A stretch of DNA of 24,253 nt from positions 1 through 24,253 of the forward strand of contig CAJTYM010000055.1 of the NCBI GenBank assembly GCA_910583835.1, read 5' to 3'. Source of the stretch: an uncultured Lachnospiraceae bacterium. GTDB lineage: Bacteria; Bacillota; Clostridia; Lachnospirales; Lachnospiraceae. The position numbers and the translations under genes are program-made. Within the stretch, counting starts at the first letter, position 1. Each line of letters opens with the position of its first letter. Shown here piece after piece: positions 1-7,919 of the stretch. The notes below the pieces were generated by a model. It was not told where the DNA came from. It worked only from the letters and a program-made list of their open reading frames with translations, and searched no databases.

Positions 1-22
1 AGAAATAAGTCTATAGGCTGTT

Positions 23-823
23 TTGTACTTGCCTATAAACTTATTATACGAGGAGTATACAAAAATGGGATTTATAGATGAAAACTTTCCCATGTTTACC
101 TTACATAATGAAACGCATATCTGCAATGTTATGCGGCTGATGGCTGACCTGCTGGGAGATGAAGTGCATATATTGACCAGGGATGAGGCGGCTCTGCTAA
201 TTATGTCCGCCTGCTGCCATGATATCGGGATGAGTTACAGTGGGGAGAATAAGGAAGAATTATTTAGCGATATTGACCGGTTGAATCAATATTTAGAGAA
301 CAGCCATCACGAATATGTCAAAGCTTTTTCCGCGGGGAACACCGTACCAATAGAGGAAACGGCAACAATAGATTTCAGATTTTGCGCAATATAACTGCTG
401 TTGGCAGATATCCTGAACTTTGCTGCCTTCCGGCTGGAAAGGATAGATAAATATCCGCTGCTGGATAGATGGGGAGGGCTATCACTGGTTCCGCATTGAA
501 GATAATGGAATCGGCATGACGGAAGAGGTTATTATCAGAAGCAATCTTGCAAATCAAGGTTTTGCCATTATATAGAGATTTGTCAAGATTAATAGAGGGA
601 ATTTATCCTTATATAGTGATGGGGGATTATTGTAAATTGCTGGCTGAGAGAGGCGATTTGGCAAAGCAGTTGGTTTTCGATACGAATGAGGGTAAGCTTT
701 CCAACAAAAGTTTAGCAGATATAGTATTAACGAAAGAAAAATGTCTCGAGAATTTTTCGGAAGTTACTGAGGACATTGGCTGAAGATGAGGCAGAGATTT
801 GGCGTCAATTATTAGGTATCTAA
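23..823 (+). pseudogene. Remnants of an HD-domain / GHKL (HSP90-like) ATPase gene
   Basis: Three coding remnants lie in succession. The first (open from 23, best start ATG 65 behind AGGAG at 51-55) has an HD-hydrolase look: 'LHNETHICNVM' then 'CCHDIGM', and stops at 394. Between about 405 and 570 other frames encode 'ADILNFAAFRLERID', typical of the end of an HD domain, and 'FRIEDNGIGMTEEVI', a GHKL ATPase nucleotide-binding box. A third piece (547-783, 'GDYCKLLAERGDLAKQLV') ends early; shifting frame near 777 continues it as 'AEDEAEIWRQLLGI' to a stop at 821-823. Intact proteins of the HD plus HSP90-like ATPase type are far longer, so frameshifts and internal deletions are inferred. That the third piece belongs to the same ancestral gene is a guess. 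No active product is expected. Confidence 0.7.
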
Positions 824-851
824 CAATTTATGGATGGAAAGGGGAATGGTT

Positions 852-2066
852 ATGAGATATTTTAAAGGTAGTTTGCTGTTGTTGGCGGTGGTTATGATGT
901 GCTCTGTCTTCTGGGGAATGGGAGAAGTAAAAGCGGCGGAACCAGACTTTTTTAGGGAATATTTTGCGGATGATAATTATACCGATGAGTTATTTGATTT
1001 CAGGCTGGAATATGAGTGCAGGCTGACGATTTACATAAGGTGTGAGGAACCGGAAGATGGTTATTATGGTGATGGCATGCTTGTGTCGATAGAGGAAGAA
1101 AGTGAGTATTATGATGATATCGTTTTTGAAAAAAGTATGTATTGTGCAGGAAGCTATCAAAAAACAATTACCTTAGAAGCCGGAAAATATTCACTGTACA
1201 TTATGAGCGACGTGCCATATTATATCTCTCTTTCGGGAGCATATTACCCGGAACTGTCAGAGGATGATATTACCTTGGAGGAGGGCAAGAGCAAAAAACT
1301 CAAAGTAAATGGGACAAGAAGTGGCGTGAAATGGTCCAGTTCAAAGAAATCAGTGGCAACGGTCAATAGTAAGGGTGTTGTAAAAGCGAAAAAACCGGGT
1401 GAGGCTGTTATCACTGCGAAATGCGGGGAATATACATTGGAATGTGATGTTACCGTGGAGAAGAAGCCAGCGACATATAAAGCAATTGCCAAGAAGATGA
1501 AAGCTTTTGCCAAGAAGAACAGGAATTATAAATTTAAAACGATAAATGCAGGAAAAAAGTGCAGGCTTTATGCGTGCGATGCGGGAAGGATTACGGAGGA
1601 TTCAACCTTTTATAGCGATGGCTGCGCTATGGTTTCATATATATATCCGTATATAGAGTTAGTAAAAAAGGGCAACAATAAATCTGAAATACGGTTAAGG
1701 CTTTACGGTGAAATGTACGAGTTATCATTAGATGGCGGTACTTCATTATATTGCGGTGATTTTTATTTGTCTAATGCAAATAAGAGATGGCGGTTGAACA
1801 TGAAAAATACATATGCAAGAAACTCAGTAAACTATTCACCGCGTTGTTATGAGGGCAGAATGCAAGGATATGCCACAATTTCTACCACGTCAAAATTGGA
1901 ATTATCAAAGCTGAAGAAGTTTAAAACGATGTTAGGGCAGAAATCATTATGTGTGCGGCTTAACAGTTATTTTGGTGCATATATGGAAAGTTATTTATCA
2001 GCCGCAGAGAGAAAAAATTGGTCTAAGTTATTAAAAGAGTATCAGGCGCTGTTAAAAGAATATTGA
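852..2066 (+). CDS. Secreted protein with a bacterial Ig-like (BIG2) domain
   Basis: A 404-residue exported protein. The N-terminus is a classical signal peptide (basic start, then a hydrophobic run 'LLLLAVVMMCSVFWG' and an 'VKAAEP' cleavage region). After a unique section of about 110 residues comes a BIG2-type Ig-like domain, recognisable from 'ITLEEGKSKKLKVNG', 'VKWSSSKKSVATVNSKGVV' and 'KKPGEAVITAK'. The C-terminal 200 residues are lysine- and tyrosine-rich and not recognised. ATG is also present in frame at 834 and 846, but AAAGGGG at 838-844 sits 7 bases before ATG 852 and inside the longer versions, so 852 is chosen. BIG2 domains are common on surface or adhesion proteins of clostridia; a specific role cannot be read here. 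It stands 59 bases before the NACHT gene but need not be functionally linked. Confidence 0.8.
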   Translation: MRYFKGSLLLLAVVMMCSVFWGMGEVKAAEPDFFREYFADDNYTDELFDFRLEYECRLTIYIRCEEPEDGYYGDGMLVSIEEESEYYDDIVFEKSMYCAGSYQKTITLEAGKYSLYIMSDVPYYISLSGAYYPELSEDDITLEEGKSKKLKVNGTRSGVKWSSSKKSVATVNSKGVVKAKKPGEAVITAKCGEYTLECDVTVEKKPATYKAIAKKMKAFAKKNRNYKFKTINAGKKCRLYACDAGRITEDSTFYSDGCAMVSYIYPYIELVKKGNNKSEIRLRLYGEMYELSLDGGTSLYCGDFYLSNANKRWRLNMKNTYARNSVNYSPRCYEGRMQGYATISTTSKLELSKLKKFKTMLGQKSLCVRLNSYFGAYMESYLSAAERKNWSKLLKEYQALLKEY

Positions 2067-2125
2067 TTGAAGACGGAATATGAGATAACATAAATGGCAG
2101 ATAAAATGGGAAGGAGTATACGGTA

Positions 2126-4621
2126 ATGGGGACAAAAATAATCTGGGATATATTAAGCAACACTGGCACATTGGCTACGATTGAAACCAGGGTCAGGGAA
2201 GAAGTTTCAAACAGGAAAAGCGAATTTTACGAAAAGGAACTTCAAAATATTGATGTTAAGATAAAAGAAAAGATGTTAGATGATGTAAAAGATTCTGTAC
2301 TGGAAGAGAGATTGGACAGATACATAACAGAACATGCCGCTGAGTTCAAGGCAAATTCCATTTTTTCTTATGAAGAAAAACAGGAGTTTGTCGAAGATTT
2401 TCTTCAGCAATATTTAGACCTTTTGCCTTACAGAAATACTGTACAAGAAGTATTAACATATTATTTAGAAGAATTAGAAAAAATAATTTTGAAAATTATG
2501 CCGGTTGGGCAAAATTTACTATATAACGAGGTGAAAAATGTTTCACAAAAAGTAGATAAACTGGCAGAGAATCACAAGCAGGAGGACGTGGCAAATAAAC
2601 TGGCACAGGAGCGCAAGCAGGAAGACGTGGCGATTCCCGAAATTCATTTAGCAAATGACATGTATTGCCGCAGTTTTTCAGAACCGCTTTTTCTGCATAA
2701 AAATGAAAAGGGCACCAGCGTTTGCCTGAAAAATCTGTTTGTCTTGCAAAAGTATGATATCATGGGGCGAACCATACTTGAAAGACAAGATAATCTGAAA
2801 CAGTACTTGAAAGAATTTTTAATTGAGGAGGAGAGATGGTTTCTTTTTATTGAGGGCGATGCCGGATGTGGAAAGAGTTCCCTGGTGTCTTATCTGAATT
2901 ACCATTATGAGAATCAGGATGAAACGGGAAAAGAAATATTCGATGACAAAAAACTAATCACTGTGCGGCTCAGGGATATGCCTATAAAAAAGATAAGGGA
3001 GACAGGGGACTTTGTACAGGGGATACTTGATTATCTGAAAGCCAAATCCATTCGTCAGGTGGAACAGGTTTATCCCCAGGCAGTGCTTCTGCTGGATGGG
3101 TTCGATGAGCTTTGTATGGTAGAAGGCATGGGAGAGAGGGCAGAACGGTACATCTATGATTTGCATAAGTTTCGGAATTATAAAATCATAATCACAACGC
3201 GTCCAATGTATATTGATATTGCGGGGTTTGATTTACCCAAATCCCATATTTTACTGAAACATTTGGATAAAGGGCAGAGAGAACAGTGGATTCAAAAATA
3301 TGAAGGAGACTGTGGTCAGATTGTTGACAATGAGAAGAAAGATTTTTTGAACAGAATCTCGGAGGAGGATGCATTTGGCATTTGCGATACGCCGATGGCG
3401 CTTTATATGTTAGCTGCAGGGCGAATTACCCATGAAGCGCTCTGTAATGAGTGGGCATTATACCATCAGATATTCTACAATGAGCTTAGCAAGACAGAAT
3501 ATAACCAGATGTTCCCCAATGAGAATTACGATTATGAACATGAAATCATAGAACACCGAGATGTAATATATCAGATTAGCGAAGAGATTGCATATCAGAT
3601 GTTCTGCAATGGCAATAGCAAATTATACCTCTTGAATGATGAATTGCAGGACCTTGTAGAGAAAGTCGGTATAAAAAAGGCGGAGACAAAAGCAGTCGTT
3701 GAGCGGTGCTATGCATTGTGCGGCTACTGGAAAGCCGATACGGAAAAAGGCATGGTAGAGTTTTACCACAATAATATGCGTGATTTTTTCTTATGTGAGA
3801 GCATTATGCGCAAGATGAATAAAATATACCGTTTATGGTGTGAAAGTAAGAAATATAGCCTAAATGATGTAGTTAAGAAATTATGTTTGCTGTTCCAATA
3901 TGGAGAACTGGAGACAATGGTCTGTAAATTTATACTGCTGCGCACCATGTACCATAAGGAACACAGCATGTGGGATGATTTTTATGAATTGGAGAACCGG
4001 TATAGAAAGCTGCCGGAATTGATGCAGTATATGCTGGTCAACGGACAAGCATTTCATTTTAGCGTTGACCTAAATCCAATTAACACGGTGTGCAATGTAT
4101 TATCCTGCCTGATTCAGGTATACCGACATATTTATGAGCCAATGTTAGAAGAGGAAGAGAAAATAGAGTGGTGGGAAAATATGGAGGTCATCAATTATAG
4201 TGGCACACTCAGGCGTATATTTAAACACATTTTTATCAAAGTGCCGGTCACGCTCCAATATGACAGCAGTATCACGTTGGCAAGCAAGGGAGATTTTTCC
4301 CATATAGATCTGCATAGCTGTGATTTGAGAAATGCAGGGTTTGCAGATGCTTCTTTAGAGTATGCTAATTTAAGCGACACGGTCCTAAAAGGCTGCGATT
4401 TTCAAGGGGCCAATTTATATCATGCAAAATTGGAAAATGCAGAGTTATATTATACGAATTTGAAAGATGCGGATATGCGAGAATGCAATTTGGGAGGGGC
4501 TGAGATAAGAGAAAGTGTTTTTACAAATGCGAAGTTGGAGGGGGCAAGATTGCCTAATCATTTTTCTTCTAGGAATCAAAGTGAGCAGTTGGTTCATATG
4601 AGAGAATTGGGTTATATCTGA
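2126..4621 (+). CDS. NACHT/STAND NTPase with C-terminal pentapeptide repeats
   Basis: An 831-residue predicted signal-transduction ATPase. The N-terminal ~200 residues are charged and helical, with coiled-coil-like runs and a near repeat 'KLAENHKQEDVANKLAQERKQEDVA' style segment around 148-172. The NTPase core has Walker A 'GDAGCGKSS' (244-252) and Walker B 'LLLDGFDEL' (D324, D327, E328), the DGFDE form being typical of NACHT. A winged-helix-like stretch and 'FYHNNMRDFFLCE' follow, also usual in NACHT proteins. Residues ~725-808 are tandem pentapeptides (A/N-x-L/F-x-x), predicted to form a right-handed beta helix. GGAAGGAG at about 2109-2116 precedes ATG 2126. Bacterial NACHT proteins are known antiphage sensors that trigger an effector; no TIR, nuclease or membrane effector domain is obvious here, so the N-terminus or the neighbouring HNH protein may be the effector (inference). 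Confidence 0.85.
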   Translation: MGTKIIWDILSNTGTLATIETRVREEVSNRKSEFYEKELQNIDVKIKEKMLDDVKDSVLEERLDRYITEHAAEFKANSIFSYEEKQEFVEDFLQQYLDLLPYRNTVQEVLTYYLEELEKIILKIMPVGQNLLYNEVKNVSQKVDKLAENHKQEDVANKLAQERKQEDVAIPEIHLANDMYCRSFSEPLFLHKNEKGTSVCLKNLFVLQKYDIMGRTILERQDNLKQYLKEFLIEEERWFLFIEGDAGCGKSSLVSYLNYHYENQDETGKEIFDDKKLITVRLRDMPIKKIRETGDFVQGILDYLKAKSIRQVEQVYPQAVLLLDGFDELCMVEGMGERAERYIYDLHKFRNYKIIITTRPMYIDIAGFDLPKSHILLKHLDKGQREQWIQKYEGDCGQIVDNEKKDFLNRISEEDAFGICDTPMALYMLAAGRITHEALCNEWALYHQIFYNELSKTEYNQMFPNENYDYEHEIIEHRDVIYQISEEIAYQMFCNGNSKLYLLNDELQDLVEKVGIKKAETKAVVERCYALCGYWKADTEKGMVEFYHNNMRDFFLCESIMRKMNKIYRLWCESKKYSLNDVVKKLCLLFQYGELETMVCKFILLRTMYHKEHSMWDDFYELENRYRKLPELMQYMLVNGQAFHFSVDLNPINTVCNVLSCLIQVYRHIYEPMLEEEEKIEWWENMEVINYSGTLRRIFKHIFIKVPVTLQYDSSITLASKGDFSHIDLHSCDLRNAGFADASLEYANLSDTVLKGCDFQGANLYHAKLENAELYYTNLKDADMRECNLGGAEIRESVFTNAKLEGARLPNHFSSRNQSEQLVHMRELGYI

Positions 4622-4679
4622 AAGTGGGATAAAATTGATATAGGTTAAAATAATTCGCTCTTTTCCGGCTCCGGCCTCG

Positions 4680-5309
4680 TTGGCAGAAGAAGCAAAAAAA
4701 GCGAGCGGAAGGTACGATAAGCCAGACGTAATACAAAGGTTAATAAAGGATTTTCATAATAAATGTTATATTTTTGAAATGAAAGAAGTGCAGGATCCTA
4801 ATATAGAACATTTATTGCCCCATAAAAATGGTAAGTATCCTCAGAGAAAATTTGACTGGGAGAATTTGTTTTGGTCGTGTGCCCATTGTAATGGAATTAA
4901 AAACAATCATGAATATGATGAGGGAATTTTGGATTGCTGTAAGCAAGACCCGGAAAAATATTTAAATTTTCTGCTTGAGAACAATGATGTAAGAATCGAT
5001 GTGGCAGACCAAGATGATGAAATTCAAAAAAGGACGGCATTACTCATAACAGAGACTTTCTCCATAAAAAATACAGGGATGAGAACTTATACCAGTGATA
5101 AACGCTTGAGGTTGCTTCAGAAAGAAATGAATGTGTTATACAAGCAGCTGGAGAAGATACATAAAAATCCGAATAGTAAGGTAGCTATGATGACAATCCG
5201 CAGTTTATTAAGGCGTGAATCTGCATTTGCAGCTTTTAAAAGATGTTATGTGCGCGAACATGCCGCAGAGTATCCTGATTTACAGAAGTATGTGGAATTA
5301 GAGAGGTAG
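4680..5309 (+). CDS. HNH endonuclease, start codon uncertain
   Basis: A 209-residue product from the TTG at 4680, the only canonical start in the frame. The HNH core is clear: 'IEHLLPHKNG', then 'FDWENLFWSCAHCNGIKNN' with the His and paired Cys expected of HNH/McrA-type nucleases, and a later 'ILDCCKQDPE'. The frame is open back to 4644 and the extra residues read 'KIIRSFPAPASLAEEAKK'; from memory, related HNH proteins begin with an '-IxRSFPAP-SL-xEA' segment, so the true product probably starts near 4644-4653, where only GTT, ATA or ATT are available. No good ribosome binding site precedes either position. The gene lies 58 bases downstream of the NACHT gene on the same strand and may be its effector partner. 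It may be poorly translated, started at a rare codon, or a recent start-loss mutant. Confidence 0.75.
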   Translation: MAEEAKKASGRYDKPDVIQRLIKDFHNKCYIFEMKEVQDPNIEHLLPHKNGKYPQRKFDWENLFWSCAHCNGIKNNHEYDEGILDCCKQDPEKYLNFLLENNDVRIDVADQDDEIQKRTALLITETFSIKNTGMRTYTSDKRLRLLQKEMNVLYKQLEKIHKNPNSKVAMMTIRSLLRRESAFAAFKRCYVREHAAEYPDLQKYVELER

Positions 5310-5325
5310 TGTAAATAAGTTTGTG

Positions 5326-5484
5326 CTATTTTTGAACTACATCTTCAATTTTTCTGATATGATTTTTTAATACCATATTTATATACTGACTGAAGGATCT
5401 GTCATCTTCTTCTGCCAGTTCTTTTGTTTTTTGAATAATATCTTCATCTAGTGTAATGCTGACTTTATTTTTTAGTGGTTTCAT
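5326..5484 (-). CDS. Ribbon-helix-helix (Arc/CopG-like) DNA-binding protein
   Basis: A 52-residue protein starting 'MKPLKNKVSITLDEDI', with the beta strand-helix-helix pattern of the ribbon-helix-helix fold: 'KVSITLDEDIIQKTKELAEE' followed by 'SFSQYINMVLKNHI'. Start ATG 5484 is chosen because AAAGGCGG lies 5 bases upstream; an in-frame ATG at 5514 has none. Such proteins are dimeric repressors or antitoxins. It is divergent from the 87-residue gene at 5591, with an inverted repeat between them that could be its operator. A toxin partner was not recognised. Confidence 0.8.
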   Translation of the reverse strand: MKPLKNKVSITLDEDIIQKTKELAEEDDRSFSQYINMVLKNHIRKIEDVVQK

Positions 5485-5511
5485 ATTTGCCGCCTTTCCA
5501 TTATAATATAC

Positions 5512-5583
5512 CACTCTCTGCGAAATTATATTGAAAAGTAGGATAAAAAATGATAAAATAGTATATTATATTCAGAGAGGGTG
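5512..5583. promoter_or_regulatory. Divergent promoter region with operator-like inverted repeat
   Basis: A plus-strand promoter for the gene at 5591 is well formed: TTGAAA (5531-5536), a 17-base spacer and TAAAAT (5554-5559). On the minus strand TATAAT (read from 5506 to 5501) precedes the ribbon-helix-helix gene. CACTCTCTG (5512-5520) and CAGAGAGGGTG (5573-5583) form an inverted pair, each placed close to one transcription start, so that CAGAGAG is read in the direction of each gene. This suits a ribbon-helix-helix repressor controlling both directions; the binding is inferred. Confidence 0.45.
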
Positions 5584-5590
5584 AAGGAAA

Positions 5591-5854
5591 ATGAGAAATG
5601 ATAAAATTTTAGATAGGATATTCAGAAATTTTGATAGGTTGGCGGATGAATATATTGATTTGCCAGAGACCATTGAGGCTGAAAATAGATTTTGGAATTA
5701 TATGGATGAAAAATACTTTGCCAATGAAAAAAATAAAGAGAAAATGAATTTTGAGAAAATTTTCTATGAAGTAGGGCTTTATAAGGAAAGACAAGGTTTT
5801 TTATATGGATTCAATTATGCCCTTGAATTGCTTGGAAAGAATACTCCTTTATGA
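5591..5854 (+). CDS. Small unknown protein, 87 residues
   Basis: No family was recognised. The protein is acidic and aromatic, predicted almost all helical, without signal peptide or membrane segment; the middle is rich in Asn, Lys and Glu ('FANEKNKEKMNFEKIFYEVG') and the C-terminus 'YKERQGFLYGFNYALELLG' looks amphipathic. Start ATG 5591 follows GAGAGGGTGAAGG with a recognisable -10/-35 promoter upstream. The stop codon lies inside the 5' arm of a hairpin terminator. It is divergent from the ribbon-helix-helix gene and may be controlled by it. It could be an accessory protein of a mobile element; a toxin role cannot be excluded but nothing specific supports it. Confidence 0.6.
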   Translation: MRNDKILDRIFRNFDRLADEYIDLPETIEAENRFWNYMDEKYFANEKNKEKMNFEKIFYEVGLYKERQGFLYGFNYALELLGKNTPL

Positions 5855-5897
5855 TAAGAACATATAATAAAATTCCTATCATAAAGGAGTTATTTTT
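5843..5897 (+). terminator. Rho-independent terminator overlapping the end of the 87-residue gene
   Basis: ACTCCTTTATGATA (5843-5856) pairs perfectly over 14 bases with TATCATAAAGGAGT (5877-5890), with a 20-base loop, followed by TATTTTT (5891-5897). The 5' arm contains the gene's stop codon TGA (5852-5854). Since the next gene is convergent (ends at 5909), the hairpin may also act on it, though its minus-strand T-tract is poor. Confidence 0.75.
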
Positions 5898-5908
5898 CCA
5901 AACAATGT

Positions 5909-7549
5909 CTACCGAATCTTAACTTTTTTGGAGCGGAAGCTGCTGGTGTAAGTCTTTCCTTTGTAAGTCTTAAATGCTTTCACGGTAAATGTATAGGTTG
6001 TGCCGGATTTCAGCCTTGTCTTTGTGTAGCGGGTGGCTTTAAGGCTCTTTAATTTCTTCCAGGACTTCTGTTTATTGGTCTTGTAATATACGGTATAGCC
6101 CGTGGCGCCTTTTACTTTGTTCCATTTGAGGGTTGCCTTTTTCTTGCCTGGCGTCACCTTGAAATTAACGGCGTTCGGCGCAGTAGCCGTATATACGGAA
6201 GCATACGTTTCGCTGAGTACCTGTTTCCCATCCTGGGACTGGGTATAAGCTTTGACGGCAAAACGGTAATTTGTGCCTGCAGCCAGTCCTTTCACGGTAT
6301 AGGCGGCAGTGTTTTTGGTAAGCGTTGCCTTGGTGTCCCATTGCTTTTTAGAATTGTTGTACTGATAAATGATGTAGCCCTTTGCCTGAGGAATTTTCTT
6401 CCAGGACAGTTTCACGCTCTTAGCAGCAGAAGCGGAAGCTTTCAGCCCGGTGACATTGGAGATGGTTACAGGAGTTTCAGGAGTTTCGGGTGTCTCGGGC
6501 GTCACGTCCATGATTTTTTCTATTTCTTTGTAAATATCGGCGGCGGGCTGATAGCCTAAAGTAAGATGACGTATTCTGTCATTCTTGTCAATCAGCACGA
6601 TATATGGAAACGTGCCGCCATTGTGTCCGTAGAGGCTGAGATAAGATAGCGCAAAATTAAAATTAAGACCTGATTCATCATGGCAGAATGAGATGCCTTT
6701 TCCGGCAAAGTTCTGTGCAAATTTTCTGGTATCATCCAGAGAGTTGCCCATCACGTCGGCAAAGATGATACGGATATCCTGGCGGCCGGCCCAGCTGCTT
6801 TCGTAAATCTCCTGCAAGGTAGCGTTTGTAATGCCGCAGAAGACATTGCCGAACAGAAGGACAGTAGTTTTGGTAGGGTCGGCTTTGGTGGAGACAACCG
6901 TATTATCTATGGTTTTCAGTCCATAGGCAAAATTTGCAAAACCGGCATCTGAGCCTGAGGGCGGCGGTGTGGTTTCGCCGCTGCTGTCCCCAGTGAGTTT
7001 ATTGATTTCTGTTAAGAGCTCATCGGCAGTCTTTGGCCCTGTCAGCAGAGTTTGCGCTTTGTTGTCTTTGTCAATCAGTACAATCATTGGCAATTCTACG
7101 CCGTCTCTGAGGTTGATGCCAAAAAGTGCAGCATATTTGTACATGGCATTATTGACATCGACAATCGTATCGTCATAACAGAATGTCATATCCGGGCATT
7201 GATAGCCTTGCTCATATGCCAATACTTCTTCCTGGGTATGGCCATTGATTTCTGCGAAGATTACCCGGATATCGGAACGTTTTACCCATTCACAGGAAGA
7301 AACGCTGCTCAGGGTGCTTCTCGTGTAGCCGCATTTTGTGTGTCCGAACACAAGGACTGTAGTCTCGTTGGCATTGGCTGTCGTGGAAATGGAAGTGCCG
7401 CCGGTAGTTGTAAGTGTGTAGGCGGGGTTGTCGTAGCCGGCTGCCTGTGCCGTTGACCCTGGAGCGAAACTTAGCAAGGGGACGAGAAGCAGCGTAACCA
7501 ATGCCAATAAATGCAGTACATGTTTGCGGTAGAAATTTTCTTCTTTCAT
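5909..7549 (-). CDS. Secreted protein with two thioredoxin-like and two fibronectin type III domains
   Basis: A 546-residue exported protein. The signal peptide has a hydrophobic core 'LLALVTLLLVPLLSFA' and an 'AQAAG' cleavage region. Two homologous thioredoxin-fold-like units follow: 'TVLVFGHTKCGYTRSTL ... ELPMIVLIDKDNKA' and 'TVLLFGNVFCGITNATL ... TFPYIVLIDKNDRI'. At the usual CxxC site each has CxxT (CGYT, CGIT), so a classical disulfide exchange pair is missing. A Pro/Glu/Thr linker leads to two FN3 domains (roughly 359-455 and 456-546), with 'VKLSWKKI..AKGYIIYQ' and 'ATLKWNKV..ATGYTVYY'. The start is ATG 7549, because GAAAGGAG lies 7 bases upstream; the longer frame to 7582 has no site. 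FN3 units suggest binding to cell wall or polysaccharide; the Trx-like units may be one-cysteine redox or thiol-binding modules (inference). Confidence 0.85.
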   Translation of the reverse strand: MKEENFYRKHVLHLLALVTLLLVPLLSFAPGSTAQAAGYDNPAYTLTTTGGTSISTTANANETTVLVFGHTKCGYTRSTLSSVSSCEWVKRSDIRVIFAEINGHTQEEVLAYEQGYQCPDMTFCYDDTIVDVNNAMYKYAALFGINLRDGVELPMIVLIDKDNKAQTLLTGPKTADELLTEINKLTGDSSGETTPPPSGSDAGFANFAYGLKTIDNTVVSTKADPTKTTVLLFGNVFCGITNATLQEIYESSWAGRQDIRIIFADVMGNSLDDTRKFAQNFAGKGISFCHDESGLNFNFALSYLSLYGHNGGTFPYIVLIDKNDRIRHLTLGYQPAADIYKEIEKIMDVTPETPETPETPVTISNVTGLKASASAAKSVKLSWKKIPQAKGYIIYQYNNSKKQWDTKATLTKNTAAYTVKGLAAGTNYRFAVKAYTQSQDGKQVLSETYASVYTATAPNAVNFKVTPGKKKATLKWNKVKGATGYTVYYKTNKQKSWKKLKSLKATRYTKTRLKSGTTYTFTVKAFKTYKGKTYTSSFRSKKVKIR

Positions 7550-7570
7550 AATGGTTCTCCTTTCAGGTAG

Positions 7571-7619
7571 TGCATATTTCAATCTCTGGAGGAAGTTTCT
7601 CAGAAACGAAAAATATGCA
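7571..7619 (-). promoter_or_regulatory. Inverted repeats in the leader of the thioredoxin/FN3 gene
   Basis: TGCATATTT (7571-7579) pairs with AAATATGCA (7611-7619), and between them lies the palindrome GTTTCT-C-AGAAAC (7595-7607). They sit between the start codon at 7549 and an ATTATA at 7627-7632 that reads TATAAT on the minus strand. They may be an operator or a leader hairpin. No convincing -35 element was found. Confidence 0.3.
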
Positions 7620-7856
7620 ACTTTAAATTATAATAACATATGAACCGCTGCCGCACAATGCTACGCAGCTTATTTTTGGCCTTAATTTACAGGTTTCTAT
7701 GGGCTGTAATTTTGAGGATGTAGGAATGGGTCGGAAAAATGAACTGGAGAAAAGATTCATTTGGAAAAGAGAGACAGACTGACAAAATATGACAATTTAC
7801 GACAAAATTGTTTTATAGAATAAATAAAGATATCTAACACAATGCAAGTTAAGTAT
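7620..7856. other. Intergenic region without recognised gene
   Basis: Part of the 370-base gap between divergent genes (7550-7919). No coding frame with start site and family resemblance was seen. A short GCTGC/GCAGC stem (7647-7651 with 7665-7669) followed by TTATTTTT is too weak to call a terminator. A second possible plus-strand promoter is ATGACA (7789-7794) with TATAGA (7814-7819), but its 19-base spacing is poor. Confidence 0.5.
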
Positions 7857-7885
7857 TTGATATGTAAGATACGGTAAGATACAGT
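7857..7885 (+). promoter_or_regulatory. Candidate promoter of the ten-gene array
   Basis: TTGATA (7857-7862), a 17-base spacer and TACAGT (7880-7885) form a sigma-A-like promoter with one mismatch in the -35 and two in the -10. Predicted start is about 7891, leaving a leader of about 29 bases before ATG 7920. The GTAAGATAC repeats overlap the spacer and the -10, so regulation by a bound protein is plausible. Confidence 0.4.
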
Positions 7886-7893
7886 AAGAAATG
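7864..7893. repeat. Three tandem copies of a 10-base repeat (GTAAGATACN)
   Basis: GTAAGATACG (7864-7873), GTAAGATACA (7874-7883) and the partial GTAAGAAATG (7884-7893) follow each other without gap. A 10-base period places copies on the same DNA face, as expected for a cooperative operator. They lie within the candidate promoter of the ten-gene array. Confidence 0.7.
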
Positions 7894-7919
7894 AACAGTG
7901 AGAGGAACAGGGTAAAAGG

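Noticed and set aside
2126..4621. Avs-type antiphage STAND
   Set aside because: The N-terminus has no recognised nuclease, protease or TIR effector, and the C-terminus is pentapeptide rather than TPR-like repeats.
5326..5484. Classical toxin-antitoxin pair
   Set aside because: The neighbour is divergent and has no toxin motif; normal antitoxin-toxin order and overlap are absent.
7052..7456. Plus-strand open frame of 134 codons
   Set aside because: It is antisense to the thioredoxin/FN3 gene, has no ribosome binding site and no family resemblance.
7647..7678. GCTGC/GCAGC stem followed by TTATTTTT
   Set aside because: A five-base stem is too weak for a terminator, and no gene ends just upstream on the plus strand.
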